From the NCBI GenBank assembly GCA_965208965.1, contig OZ242384.1:5022001-5086000 (forward strand): a DNA stretch of 64,000 nucleotides, in the 5' to 3' direction. Both the position numbers and the translations under genes were made by a program. This document shows, one piece after another, positions 26,930 through 36,710 of this stretch. Source of the DNA: Bin5 sp965208965 (GTDB lineage Bacteria > Chloroflexota > Anaerolineae > Caldilineales > Caldilineaceae). A model generated the notes under the pieces. The model did not search any database. It was not told where the DNA came from and saw only the letters and a list, made by a program, of their open reading frames with translations. The number at the start of each line of letters is the position of its first letter. Position 1 is the first letter of the stretch.

Positions 26930-27307
26930 CTAGTCGGGCCACTCGGTCAGTCCGTACAGTCCTGCCTTTAGCGCCTTCAGTGGCAGGAGTGCACACTTCA
27001 GGCGCACTGGGCCGATCTCGATGCCGAGCAGATCCAGAACGTCCTCTTTACCCCACTCCTTCAACTCGGTCACCGGCATTCCGATGATCTCTTCCATGAT
27101 CATTGACGCGCTGGCCTGGCTGATTGCGCATCCCCGACCTTCGAAGGCAGCATCCGCCACGACGTCGTCTTCGATTCTCAGGTAGATCGTAATTTCATCG
27201 CCGCAGAAGGGATTCGTTTCGTGACGGTGGACGTCGGGGTCCTCCAGATTGCCCTTGTGCCGCGGGTGCTTGTAATGGTCAATGATCGCTTCGCGGAACA
27301 GATCCAT
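26930..27307 (-). CDS. sufU: SUF scaffold/sulfur-transfer protein SufU
   Basis: A 125-aa IscU-fold protein of the SufU type. YKHPRHKGNLEDPD, NPFCGDEITIYL (first Cys and Asp), GRGCAISQASASMIMEEIIG (second Cys) and VRLKCALLPLKAL (third Cys) are all present. In Gram-positive-type SUF systems SufU takes sulfur from the desulfurase SufS and passes it to SufBCD. No sufS lies beside it here; a rhodanese gene is upstream instead. Confidence 0.93.
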   Translation of the reverse strand: MDLFREAIIDHYKHPRHKGNLEDPDVHRHETNPFCGDEITIYLRIEDDVVADAAFEGRGCAISQASASMIMEEIIGMPVTELKEWGKEDVLDLLGIEIGPVRLKCALLPLKALKAGLYGLTEWPD

Positions 27308-27417
27308 GGCCCATTCAATTCACCTATACGAAAGGCAAAGGGCGTTAACGGCCCCTTGCCTTTCAACCAGAAGAATCTGCAGATTTCAGTGCGGACTGAT
27401 GTGCAAAGATCTGGCTT

Positions 27418-28269
<852 letters not shown>

Positions 28270-28296
28270 TGCACTCCTCCGTTGAAAGGTGCGTGA

Positions 28297-29634
28297 TTAC
28301 CTGCTAATCTTTCGGCTGATTACTCTTTCCAATTTGCGCATAACGCTTTCCACGGGGACACGATCGAGCACGCCCTGCAAAAAGCCCTGGACAATCATCC
28401 GTTCGGCCTGCGGTCTGGTGAGTCCGCGGGCCATTAGATAGAAGACGTATTCGTCCTCGACCTGTGCCGCTGTGGCCGCGTGGGTACAGCGTACGTCGTC
28501 GGCCTCGATCTCCAGTCCGGGTATGCTGTCGGACCGGGCTGTCCCGTCCAGGATCAGGTTTCCGTTGCGTTGGAAGGCGTCCGTCTTCTGAGCGCCCGGC
28601 AAAACTTTGATGATGCCCATATAGACGCTGCGGGCGCGATGTTTGAGCGCGCCGTTGAAGAGCAGGTCGCTGTAGCAGTTGGCTACACGGTGCAACTGCA
28701 ATGTCTGATGGTCGATGTGCTGCCGGCGAGTTGGAAAGTAGAGTCCCAGCAGTTCACCGTGCCCGCCTTCTCCCCGCATGTCCAGGTCCAGGAAGGCCTT
28801 CGTCAAGCGGCTGCCCCAACTCACCTGGATCCAGCGCAAGTCAGTGTCCTTGCCCATTACCGCCTTCCCCGTGAGGAAATTCCAGGCAGTGTGCTTGTAG
28901 TCCTGCAAGTTGATATAGCGGACCTGGGCATTGTCCTTCAGGATCAGCTCGACCACAGTGGCCTGGAAGGCATTTTCCGCCCCCATGAGATCATCGACCA
29001 AGGTCACTTCGGCGCCTTCTTCGGCCACCAGGAGGGTATGGTGATAGCCACCGACCCTATCGCCCTGGCAGAGGATCGCCTGCAGTGGAAGTTCTACCTT
29101 CGTGTTGCGTGGAACGAAGATAAGAGACCCGGTGTCCCACAGTGCCGCGTGCAAGGCGGCGAATTTGTTGGCGTCCGGGGTCACGGCCTCGGTCATGAAG
29201 TAGCGTTGCAGGAGTTCCGGATACTCATGTACAGCCGATTGCAGGTCGGTAAAGATTACGCCCTGCTCCTCCAGTTCTTCGTTCTCCTCGCCGTACAGGA
29301 CACCGCCGTCTCGATAGATCAGGCTGGCGGAGGACTCCATTTCGTCAAGCGCGTCAATGAGATCCGGTTCCAGATCGTAGCGTCTCACGATTCCGTCGGG
29401 GATAGCGAAAGGTGTGAAATTCTCCAATTTGAAGCCGGTCAGACGTGTCCGTCGCCAGGCTTCGTCGGTAGGCTTGGGCCAGGGCAGGCTTTCAAAAGTC
29501 TGCCAGGCCTGCAAGCGGAAGTCCAACATCCAGGAGGGTTCGTCTCTTAGAGCCGACGCCTGCCGCACGGTCTCTTGCGAAAAACCGGCGGTTGCTTCGA
29601 CAATTTCTTTCGGTTCCTTTATGAGTACAGTCAC
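28297..29634 (-). CDS. sufD: Fe-S cluster assembly protein SufD
   Basis: A 445-aa SufD, partner of SufB and SufC in the cluster-building complex. It has the DEAWRRTRLTGFKLENF start and the beta-helix core of the SufB/SufD family (WIQVSWGSRLTKAFLDLDMR, YFPTRRQHIDHQTLQLHRVA). Near the end, EADDVRCTHAATAAQVEDEY includes the conserved His corresponding to the SufD cluster ligand. Genes sufC, sufB and sufD are in order on one strand. Confidence 0.93.
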   Translation of the reverse strand: MTVLIKEPKEIVEATAGFSQETVRQASALRDEPSWMLDFRLQAWQTFESLPWPKPTDEAWRRTRLTGFKLENFTPFAIPDGIVRRYDLEPDLIDALDEMESSASLIYRDGGVLYGEENEELEEQGVIFTDLQSAVHEYPELLQRYFMTEAVTPDANKFAALHAALWDTGSLIFVPRNTKVELPLQAILCQGDRVGGYHHTLLVAEEGAEVTLVDDLMGAENAFQATVVELILKDNAQVRYINLQDYKHTAWNFLTGKAVMGKDTDLRWIQVSWGSRLTKAFLDLDMRGEGGHGELLGLYFPTRRQHIDHQTLQLHRVANCYSDLLFNGALKHRARSVYMGIIKVLPGAQKTDAFQRNGNLILDGTARSDSIPGLEIEADDVRCTHAATAAQVEDEYVFYLMARGLTRPQAERMIVQGFLQGVLDRVPVESVMRKLERVISRKISR

Positions 29635-29761
29635 ATTCAGTTTGCCTCGTTACGGAAAAAAAACGGGAGAGGATTCTACTGAGAACTCCCTTCCCGGTGC
29701 GCAATGCGCGTTTCGAGCCGTCTGCCTTCCATCATCAAGGCTGACACGGATGGCAGGCGGG

Positions 29762-31177
29762 CTATCCAATACTGCCCTCCATCTGCAATTGGATGAGGCG
29801 GTTCATTTCGACCGCATACTCCATGGGGAGCTCCTTGACAAGCGGCTCGATGAATCCGCCCACGATCATGGCGGCGGCCTCATCCTCGTCAATGCCGCGG
29901 CTCATCAAATAGAAGAGCTGCTCTTCGCCGATCTTGCTGACGGATGCTTCGTGGCCGACGCTGACATCGTCCTCGTCGATTTCGATGTAAGGGTAGGTGT
30001 CCGAGCGGCTGTCGGCATCCAGCAGCAGGGCATCGCAGACGACGTTGCTGCGGCTGTGATGCGCCCCTTTGGCCACCTTCAGCAGGCCGCGATAACTGGC
30101 GCGGCCGCCGTTCTTGCTGATGGACTTCGATACTATCTTGGAGCTGGTATTCGGGGCGGCATGGACCACCTTGCCGCCTGCGTCCTGGTGCTGCCCGCTG
30201 CCGGCGAAGGCGATCGACAGGATTTCGCCGTGGGCCTTGGGTCCCATCATATAGACGGCAGGATACTTCATCGTCACCTTGCTGCCGAGATTGCCGTCGA
30301 TCCACTCCATGGTGGCATCGTCGTAAGCAAGGGCCCGCTTGGTGACCAGGTTGTAGACGTCGGTGCTCCAGTTCTGGATCGTGGTATAACGGCAGCGCCC
30401 GCCCTTCTTGACAATGATCTCCACGACCGCGCTGTGGAGGCTGTCGCTTGAGTAGATGGGTGCCGTGCAGCCTTCGACGTAGTGGACGCTGGCCCCCTCT
30501 TCGACGACGATGAGAGTGCGTTCAAACTGACCCATGTTCTCGGCGTTGATGCGGAAGTAGGCTTGCAAGGGGATGTCGACGTGGACGCCGGCCGGTACAT
30601 AGACGAAGCTGCCGCCGCTCCACACCGCGCTGTTCAGCGCAGCAAACTTGTTGTCCGCGGCCGGGATGACCGTGGCGAAATACTCCTTGACGATCTCCTC
30701 GTGCTCGCGCAATCCGCTGTCCATGTCGAGAAAGACGACGCCGAGCTTTTCCCACTCGTCCTTCAGGCTGTGGTAGACGACTTCGGACTCATACTGCGCG
30801 CCGACGCCTGCAAGGAACCTGCGTTCCGCCTCGGGGATGCCCAGGCGGTCGAACGTGCGTTTGATGTCCTCCGGCACGTCTTCCCAGCTCTTACCTTGCT
30901 TTTCGGCGGGACGCAGATAGTAATATATGTCGTCGAAATCGATGCTGCTCAGGTCGGCGCCCCAAGTCGGCATCATCTTGGAAAAGAAAATGTCCAGTGC
31001 TTCATGCCGGAACTGGCGCATCCAATCCGGTTCCTTCTTGATGTCGGCGATCTGGTCGACAACCTGATGGTTCAGGCCTTTCTCAGACTTGAATACGGCG
31101 TTCTCTTCGTCACGAAAGCCGTACTTGTACTCCTCTTTGACGCCTTCAAGATGCTCTAAATCGGACTGTCCAGTCAC
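29762..31177 (-). CDS. sufB: Fe-S cluster assembly protein SufB
   Basis: A 471-aa SufB scaffold, on which nascent clusters form. Conserved: YKYGFRDEENAVFKSEKGLN at the N-terminus, FVYVPAGVHVDIPLQAYFRI, HYVEGCTAPIYSSDSLHSAV, the VVCDALLL cysteine region and VGHEASVSKIGEEQLFYLMS near the C-terminus. The length is normal (~470). It precedes sufD by 127 nt and follows sufC by 136 nt. Confidence 0.96.
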   Translation of the reverse strand: MTGQSDLEHLEGVKEEYKYGFRDEENAVFKSEKGLNHQVVDQIADIKKEPDWMRQFRHEALDIFFSKMMPTWGADLSSIDFDDIYYYLRPAEKQGKSWEDVPEDIKRTFDRLGIPEAERRFLAGVGAQYESEVVYHSLKDEWEKLGVVFLDMDSGLREHEEIVKEYFATVIPAADNKFAALNSAVWSGGSFVYVPAGVHVDIPLQAYFRINAENMGQFERTLIVVEEGASVHYVEGCTAPIYSSDSLHSAVVEIIVKKGGRCRYTTIQNWSTDVYNLVTKRALAYDDATMEWIDGNLGSKVTMKYPAVYMMGPKAHGEILSIAFAGSGQHQDAGGKVVHAAPNTSSKIVSKSISKNGGRASYRGLLKVAKGAHHSRSNVVCDALLLDADSRSDTYPYIEIDEDDVSVGHEASVSKIGEEQLFYLMSRGIDEDEAAAMIVGGFIEPLVKELPMEYAVEMNRLIQLQMEGSIG

Positions 31178-31313
31178 AATAGCCCTCCTTTATTACGAAT
31201 GCTGCGACCGGTTGTGAGTTACCGGTTGCCTCCGAGTCTCTGTCGACTATCCTCAACCAGGGAGCGGACGTGTAGCCGGCCCTGTGTCACATGGCCTCCT
31301 GTGACCTCAGCTG

Positions 31314-32123
31314 TCAGGCAGGCACGGCCCCGACCACCAACTCCTCTTCGACCCACTTGTAGCCTCTCTCTTCCAATGTCAGCGCCACCTCCGGGCCGCC
31401 CGTCTTGACGATGCGCCCTCCGAAGAAAATGCTGACGAAGTCGGGCTTGACGAAGTTCAGAATACGTTGATAGTGAGTGATTAGCAGAAAGCCGCGGTTT
31501 TCAGTGGCCAGCTTGTTTATGCCGTCCGCGACAACCTGCAATGCATCGATGTCCAGCCCGGAATCGGATTCGTCCAGGATGGCGAATCGCGGTTCCAGCA
31601 TTGCCATCTGCAGGACCTCCGTGCGCTTTTTCTCGCCGCCGGAAAACCCTTCATTGAGATAACGGCGCGCAAAGCTGGTGTCGACGTTGAACTCCTTCAT
31701 TTTCGAATTCAGTTCGCGGCGAAACTCACGCATGGGCATGAGATTGCTGCCGATGACGCCGTTTGCGCTGCTGTCCCCTTCTTTGCTCGTATAGCCGCGA
31801 ACGTTGGAAACGGCGGTGCGCAGAAAATTGGCGACGCTGACGCCGGGGATCGAGACCGGATACTGGAAGGCGAGGAAAATCCCGGACCTGGCGCGTTCGT
31901 CGGCGTCCATATCGAGAATGCTCTCACCGTCAAGCAGAATATCGCCCTGCGTTACCTCGTAGTGGGGGTGGCCTGCGACCACGTAGGAAAGTGTCGACTT
32001 CCCGGAACCATTTGGCCCCATCATGGCATGGATCTCGCCGCTGTGCAGCGTTAGGTCCACACCTTTCAGTATTTCCGTATCTCCTACTTGGACGTGCAGA
32101 TTCTGAATTGCAAGTGTACCCAT
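31314..32123 (-). CDS. sufC: Fe-S cluster assembly ATPase SufC
   Basis: A 269-aa ABC-type ATPase that powers SufBCD. Walker A is GPNGSGKST, the signature is GFSGGEKKRTEVLQM, and Walker B is FAILDESDSGLDIDAL; LLITHYQRIL carries the switch His. The product is cytoplasmic, with no membrane domain, as expected for SufC. It is the first structural gene after sufR. Confidence 0.97.
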   Translation of the reverse strand: MGTLAIQNLHVQVGDTEILKGVDLTLHSGEIHAMMGPNGSGKSTLSYVVAGHPHYEVTQGDILLDGESILDMDADERARSGIFLAFQYPVSIPGVSVANFLRTAVSNVRGYTSKEGDSSANGVIGSNLMPMREFRRELNSKMKEFNVDTSFARRYLNEGFSGGEKKRTEVLQMAMLEPRFAILDESDSGLDIDALQVVADGINKLATENRGFLLITHYQRILNFVKPDFVSIFFGGRIVKTGGPEVALTLEERGYKWVEEELVVGAVPA

Positions 32124-32201
32124 GACTTTCGTAACTCCTCAATGTGACAGCTGTTGCCAACCGTGATCAACACGAATGATCGCCTAACTACGGTGACTGG
32201 T

Positions 32202-32861
32202 TCAGCCCTCGAACTCAAGTTCCGCGCAACTGCTCTGCGTTATAAGGAATGAGCAGCTGCCGTGCCCGTCCATTATGCAGTCGTCCAGAGAGACATCTGC
32301 GCCCAAAGCATGTTGCATCATCAGCTGATCCATTTCGCAGATCTCGCGATGTGCAATTGCTAGGTCGTGGTAAGGGCAGTTATACATTTTCAAGGCGACT
32401 GTATTGTTATCGGCTGCGGACACGTCGGTGAGAACTCCCTGTCGACCAAGCGCCCCAGCCAACTCCTCGACTCGGTGCTGCAGTTCGGTCGCATTTACGC
32501 TTTCCGCGTACCTTTCTGCAAGCCTGACGCCAACCCGATTCAAAAGCGTTCCCATCTGTTCAGAGCCGACCATTCCATACATCTCCTGGAGCATCGTCAG
32601 GGCGAGCACATCGCAGCGGCAGGCGAACAGCTCGCGAGCTGCATCGGTGGCCACGTAGATGTAATGCGGACGCCCTACTCCGGAGCGCTCCTCACGCCTG
32701 TCCAGATATCCACTGGCCTGAAGGGCGTTCAGATGCTGGCGTACGGCTGTTGTCGTTACGCCCAACAGAATCTCAATGTCCTTTATCGTGGCAGAGGAAT
32801 TGCGTTGCAGATGCTCGAGAATCTGCCATGCGGGTGAGTTCTGGTCTGGACTGACTGACAT
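32202..32861 (-). CDS. sufR: SufR-type iron-sulfur transcriptional repressor
   Basis: A 219-aa regulator. An N-terminal winged helix-turn-helix (ATIKDIEILLGVTTTAVRQH, then YLDRREERSGVGRPHYIY) is followed by an effector domain with the Cys cluster typical of SufR: NCPYHDLAIAHREIC, then DDCIMDGHGSCSF. The ATG at 32861 is preferred over a longer reading because it lies just ahead of the conserved DNA-binding domain and has AGGGA upstream. SufR holds a [4Fe-4S] or [2Fe-2S] cluster and represses suf genes when iron-sulfur supply is adequate. It leads the suf operon and probably binds the palindrome upstream. Confidence 0.9.
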   Translation of the reverse strand: MSVSPDQNSPAWQILEHLQRNSSATIKDIEILLGVTTTAVRQHLNALQASGYLDRREERSGVGRPHYIYVATDAARELFACRCDVLALTMLQEMYGMVGSEQMGTLLNRVGVRLAERYAESVNATELQHRVEELAGALGRQGVLTDVSAADNNTVALKMYNCPYHDLAIAHREICEMDQLMMQHALGADVSLDDCIMDGHGSCSFLITQSSCAELEFEG

Positions 32862-32941
32862 TAGACTTTTCCCTGCTATTCCAGTCCGGATGCGGCGTTG
32901 TACACGCACTTTGGTCGGACCTGCTTCTACGAATTAACCCC

Positions 32942-32970
32942 ATCATACCACGAGAATCCTATTTAGTCAA
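32942..32970 (-). promoter_or_regulatory. Strong promoter of the suf operon
   Basis: On the minus strand TTGACT (32970-32965) and TATGAT (32947-32942) are 17 nt apart, a near-consensus sigma-70-type promoter. The predicted transcription start is about 75 nt upstream of sufR. Confidence 0.75.
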
Positions 32971-33003
32971 TTTACGCAGTTTATTCTGCGTAAATTGACT
33001 AAA
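32962..33003. promoter_or_regulatory. Perfect 18-bp-arm palindrome overlapping the suf -35 box (candidate SufR operator)
   Basis: Left arm TTTAGTCAATTTACGCAG, a 6-nt AT spacer, then its exact reverse complement. The -35 hexamer of the suf promoter lies within one arm, so a bound dimer would block RNA polymerase. Placement next to sufR makes SufR autoregulation the simplest reading; this is inference. Confidence 0.7.
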
Positions 33004-33588
33004 ACATTACTCTTACCTCGTATTTATACCATCCACCTTCCGTTCAGTCCAAAACCACAGCCTTCTGGTGCGCATCCATTACTTGTGCAGACATTCGTAT
33101 ACATCGGGAATCAGACCGGCTTGGGATCCCCTGTTCCCGACCCATTTTGAACACCCCCAAAACTTGTACAAAAGTTGTACAACACTGTCCCCGAACCATC
33201 GCATTTCCGCGCCGTTTTTCCGGCCAGAATCAGCTCGAAAACGCGCTCCCGCGGCGCCTCAATTCCCCCCGATTTTTGACCAAAAGTATAACATCCCCAT
33301 TGGAACATTTTTTTGTAACATTTTTCGCCCTGTATTGCCCCTCTTTCTCTCTGGTCAGGAGCCCAAAACCAGGAATGTTACACTTACGCTGAAAATGCAA
33401 CACTTACGCGGCCCCGTTCGGGCGCCCCGACGCACCGCCGAAAGACCGCCTTTAAGCCACCGAAATGATGTGCCGGCGTCCCCCGAAAAAGCTGCACAGA
33501 ATTTTCAATGGCCAGTCTTTTGAGACGCCTTGATTGTGCCCGTTCCGCGCATCCCCACCCTCTCCCGCAAGGTAACATTCTCAAATAA
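33004..33588. other. Long non-coding region with short repeats
   Basis: No supportable gene on either strand. Two palindromic TTGTACAA boxes lie 11 nt apart (33164-33171 and 33175-33182). Two 15-mers, ATGTTACACTTACGC (33375) and ATGCAACACTTACGC (33395), are repeated with an exact 20-nt period. The spacings suggest protein-binding sites. Confidence 0.45.
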
Positions 33589-33615
33589 GTGCATCCCAAA
33601 TTAGTGGCGAACTTT
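33589..33615 (+). repeat. Dispersed 24-28 nt repeat, copy D
   Basis: GTGCATCCCAAATTAGTGGC then GAACTTT. It shares the extended GGCGAACTTTC end with copy B, 23 kb away. Confidence 0.6.
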
Positions 33616-33959
33616 CATATACCTCAACCGGCGACATAGTTGCGGCCAGCCCGCGTTCCACTCTCCTCTCCACCCCCTGCTCGCCTTTGTTCCCACGCCT
33701 CTTGACCGGTGCCTTTCTTCAACCTAAACGGGACGAAGAAGTGGTACAGTCCTGTCAGTTCAATGTCCCGGCTGACTTTTGGAGGATCGTCCGACATCCC
33801 TTTATAATCGCTGTTTGTGCGGTCGCCGCGAAGTGCGGAGTTGGCCGTCCGGAAGACTGCAGAAAGACCTTGCGCGCTGGCATGCGCGTTACCAGAAGGC
33901 GGGCAGCGAATGGATCTGCCAGGCGCGGTCTTGCGGGAACCGGGCAGGAGGATCGGAAA

Positions 33960-34562
33960 GTGGAGTTTAACGTTGCACAACTGATGAAGGAGGCGACCGG
34001 GGCGCGCAGGGAGTTTGTTCTTGATGATGACATTGCCGATCTCGATAGCGGCCTGACGCCCCTGAGTAATCTGACTGGGAGTCTGGTTCTGCTGCGCATC
34101 CACAGCGGCATACTGGCTACCGGCCATTTTCGTGTTGAGTTGTCGCTGCAGTGCGGACGTTGCCTTGAACCCGTATCCATATCGGCATTTGTTAAGTTCT
34201 CAGAGAGTTTTCGTCCTCTGACCGACATACAGACAGGACGTTTTCTGTTGCCGGAGGAATTTGAAGGTCAGGCAGAGGATTTGACTGACGAAGCCCTGCT
34301 GATCGATGCGCAACACATTCTCGATATTACCGAAGTGGTACGACAGAACATCTGGCTCTCCATTCCGATTGTAGCCGCTTGCGATTACACTGACCCCGCC
34401 AGCGGCGCCCGCGATCCGGATGCCTGTCCGAACTATCTGAATCTGCTGTCCGAATCTGCTCTTACCGGTTCGCCCGACGAACAGACACCTTCTGAAGCCA
34501 AAGGGATCGACCCCCGTTGGGAGGCCCTGTTGTCGCTGCAAGACGAAGCCCCCAGCGATTAG
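33960..34562 (+). CDS. YceD/DUF177-family protein
   Basis: A 200-aa protein of the DUF177 (YceD) family, which accompanies rpmF in most bacteria and has been linked to rRNA maturation. It shows EFNVAQLMKEATGARREFVL at the start, SLQCGRCLEPVSISAFVKFS with the conserved CxxC, and the DITEVVRQNIWLSIPIVAAC block. The GTG at 33960 has AGGAGG 8 nt upstream and gives the family's normal N-terminus; longer readings lack support. It is followed 16 nt later by rpmF. Confidence 0.88.
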   Translation: MEFNVAQLMKEATGARREFVLDDDIADLDSGLTPLSNLTGSLVLLRIHSGILATGHFRVELSLQCGRCLEPVSISAFVKFSESFRPLTDIQTGRFLLPEEFEGQAEDLTDEALLIDAQHILDITEVVRQNIWLSIPIVAACDYTDPASGARDPDACPNYLNLLSESALTGSPDEQTPSEAKGIDPRWEALLSLQDEAPSD

Positions 34563-34578
34563 ATAAGGAGAACTTACG

Positions 34579-34773
34579 ATGGGACCGCTACCGAAACGAA
34601 AAATCAGCAAGGGCAGGCGCAACCGCCGTCGCGCGCATCACGCGCTCGGCACTCCGAGGCTTGTTACCTGCGTGCAGTGCGGCGGAAAGACGCTGCCGCA
34701 CCGGGTCTGCCCGCACTGCGGCAATTACATGGGCCGAATGCAGATCCTGGATATGGACGAAGAAGAAGCCTGA
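34579..34773 (+). CDS. rpmF: Ribosomal protein bL32
   Basis: A 64-aa bL32. The N-terminus has PKRKISKGRRNRRRAHHAL. The zinc-ribbon form is intact: CVQCGGKTLPHRVCPHCG with both CxxC pairs. An acidic tail (DMDEEEA) is slightly longer than usual. The yceD-rpmF-fabD order is common and links ribosome and fatty-acid synthesis genes. Confidence 0.97.
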   Translation: MGPLPKRKISKGRRNRRRAHHALGTPRLVTCVQCGGKTLPHRVCPHCGNYMGRMQILDMDEEEA

Positions 34774-34778
34774 GTAAA

Positions 34779-35756
34779 ATGAGTTTGCCGCTTTCCTACG
34801 TTCGAGAACCGAGTCCGCTGATCTTCTTGTTTCCCGGACAAGGCAGCCAGCATGTGGGCATGGCAAAGGAGTTGGCCGATGCCTATCCGGCCGCGCGGGC
34901 CGTGTTCACCGAAGCAGACGAAGTCCTGGGAGCGGCAATTAGCAGGATTTGCTTCGAAGGGCCGGAGGGCCTGCTGACTGATACGATCAACGCGCAGCCT
35001 GCCCTGTTCGCAGCGAGTATGGCGGCCCTCAGTGCGATGCAGGCGGAGATGGGTAGCTTGCCGCGACCGGCATATTTCGCCGGCCACTCCATGGGCGAGT
35101 ATTCCGCCTTGGCCGCGGCCGGTTGCATCGGCTTCGCCGACGGGCTGCTCCTGGTGCGGGAGCGGGGCCGCCTGATGAAGGAGGCGGGTGCCAGACAGCC
35201 GGGGCGAATGGTCGCGGTTATCGGTCTGAAGGAAGATGTTGTCGCCCGCATCTGCGCGGAGGCGGCCGCGGCAAACAGTGGCGTCTCCCAGATCGCAAAC
35301 GACAACTGTCCCGGGCAGATCGTGATTTCAGGAGACGAGACCAGCATCGCCGCCGCCATGTCGGAGTTGGAGAAGGCCGGGGCGCGCAGGGTCGTTCCGC
35401 TGGCGGTCAGTATAGCCGCCCACAGCCCGCTGATGGAGCCGGCAGCCTCGCAGTTGAGGGCTCGGATCGATGCAATTGACGTGAAAGAGCCTCTGGCTCC
35501 TGTCATCGGCAATACCAGCGGCCTCCCTCTTGACAGCGCCTCAGCCATCTGCCAGGAGTTGAATGCGCAGCTGACCGGCAGTGTCAGGTGGACCGATTCG
35601 ATGAAGCAGGCTGTAGACGGCGGCGTTGAGACAGCGGTAGAGATTGGACCCGGTTCAGTGCTGACCGGACTGATGAAGCGCATTCAGCGCAAGGGAAAGA
35701 GAGTGAATGTGTCAAATGCGGCCGAAGTCCGGAACTTTGCCGGGACGTTCGGTTGA
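34779..35756 (+). CDS. fabD: Malonyl-CoA:ACP transacylase
   Basis: A 325-aa enzyme that loads malonate onto acyl carrier protein for fatty-acid synthesis. FLFPGQGSQHVGMAK, active-site GHSMGEYSALAAAG (Ser), AAHSPLM (His), GNTSG and VEIGPGSVLTGLMKR are all present. The ATG at 34779, 5 nt after rpmF, gives the normal N-terminus; the frame is open further upstream inside rpmF but carries no family sequence. Confidence 0.95.
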   Translation: MSLPLSYVREPSPLIFLFPGQGSQHVGMAKELADAYPAARAVFTEADEVLGAAISRICFEGPEGLLTDTINAQPALFAASMAALSAMQAEMGSLPRPAYFAGHSMGEYSALAAAGCIGFADGLLLVRERGRLMKEAGARQPGRMVAVIGLKEDVVARICAEAAAANSGVSQIANDNCPGQIVISGDETSIAAAMSELEKAGARRVVPLAVSIAAHSPLMEPAASQLRARIDAIDVKEPLAPVIGNTSGLPLDSASAICQELNAQLTGSVRWTDSMKQAVDGGVETAVEIGPGSVLTGLMKRIQRKGKRVNVSNAAEVRNFAGTFG

Positions 35757-35935
35757 GCGCCGGGGCCTGGCGCGTCTTGACACAGTGAAAGTTTCCGCTT
35801 TCCCTTTGTGCGCAATGCTGAAGCAACAGTCCTTGCCTGGTAGCCTGTCCTCTTCCGGAAAGAGATTTACTGTTCTTCATTTCCGGCGTCCTGTAGTAGA
35901 ATAGCGGCAAGTTCGCCACCGTATCAAGGATTTCC

Positions 35936-36682
35936 ATGGACTTTACAGGCAAGATCGCGCTCGTTACAGGGAGTAGCAGCGGAATCGGCGCGGCCATTGC
36001 GAAGGAGCTGGCTGCCGGAGGAGCACGCGTCGCTCTGAACTATCGCGGCAATCAGGAGGGAGCCGGCGCAACAGCAGACGCCATCCGTCAAGCCGGCGGT
36101 GATTGCGCTGTCTTTCAGGCCGACGTGGGCTGTTTCAACGGGGCCTCCGATCTGGTGAAGGAAGTCGAAAAGGAGTTGGGCAGAGTCCACATCCTTGTCA
36201 ACAATGCCGGTACGACCCGTGATGCGCTCATGATGAGCATGAAGGAGGATGGGTGGCGCGCCGTGCTCGGAACCAACCTGGACAGCATCTTTAATGTAAC
36301 CAGGGCCGCGCTGCGAGGGATGATTCGGCAGCGATGGGGGCGCATCATCAATATCTCCAGTATCGTGGGTCTGGCGGGCCAGGCAGGTCAGACGAACTAC
36401 GCCGCCAGTAAGGCTGGTATGATAGGCCTCTCCAAAAGCCTTGCCCGGGAAGTAGGCAGCCGCGGCATAACCGTGAATGTGGTGGCGCCAGGCTTTGTGC
36501 CAACGGCACTTACGGATGTAATGAGCGATGACCAAAAGGAAGAGACCTTGGCCCGCACGCCGCTGGGTCGGTTCGGCGACCCGGAAGAGATCGCCTGGGC
36601 TGTTTCATTTCTTGCGAGCGAACGGGCCGGTTTTATCACGGGGCAGGTCCTGTCCGTAGACGGCGGCCTTGTGATGATGTGA
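35936..36682 (+). CDS. fabG: 3-oxoacyl-ACP reductase
   Basis: A 248-aa short-chain dehydrogenase. NADP-binding GSSSGIGAAIAKELA, NNAGTTRDALMMSM (the FabG-type TRD variant), catalytic Ser/Tyr/Lys in ISSIVGLAGQAGQTNYAASK and the C-terminal GFITGQVLSVDGGLVM are visible. Being beside fabD supports the fatty-acid role; no acyl carrier protein gene lies between them, unlike many bacteria. The 180-nt gap before it may hold its own promoter. Confidence 0.93.
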   Translation: MDFTGKIALVTGSSSGIGAAIAKELAAGGARVALNYRGNQEGAGATADAIRQAGGDCAVFQADVGCFNGASDLVKEVEKELGRVHILVNNAGTTRDALMMSMKEDGWRAVLGTNLDSIFNVTRAALRGMIRQRWGRIINISSIVGLAGQAGQTNYAASKAGMIGLSKSLAREVGSRGITVNVVAPGFVPTALTDVMSDDQKEETLARTPLGRFGDPEEIAWAVSFLASERAGFITGQVLSVDGGLVMM

Positions 36683-36710
36683 TTGATGTCGAGTCGGGAA
36701 TCACAGGACA

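Noticed and set aside
33375..33409. A CRISPR-like repeat pair
   Set aside because: Only two units of 15 nt with a 5-nt gap; no array, spacers or cas genes.
33111..33523. Short frames on both strands in the long suf-yceD gap
   Set aside because: They lie across the repeat boxes, have no family features and overlap one another.
33624..34228. Minus-strand frames of 157-167 residues opposite yceD
   Set aside because: They are shadows of the yceD gene and its leader; yceD has strong family and start evidence.
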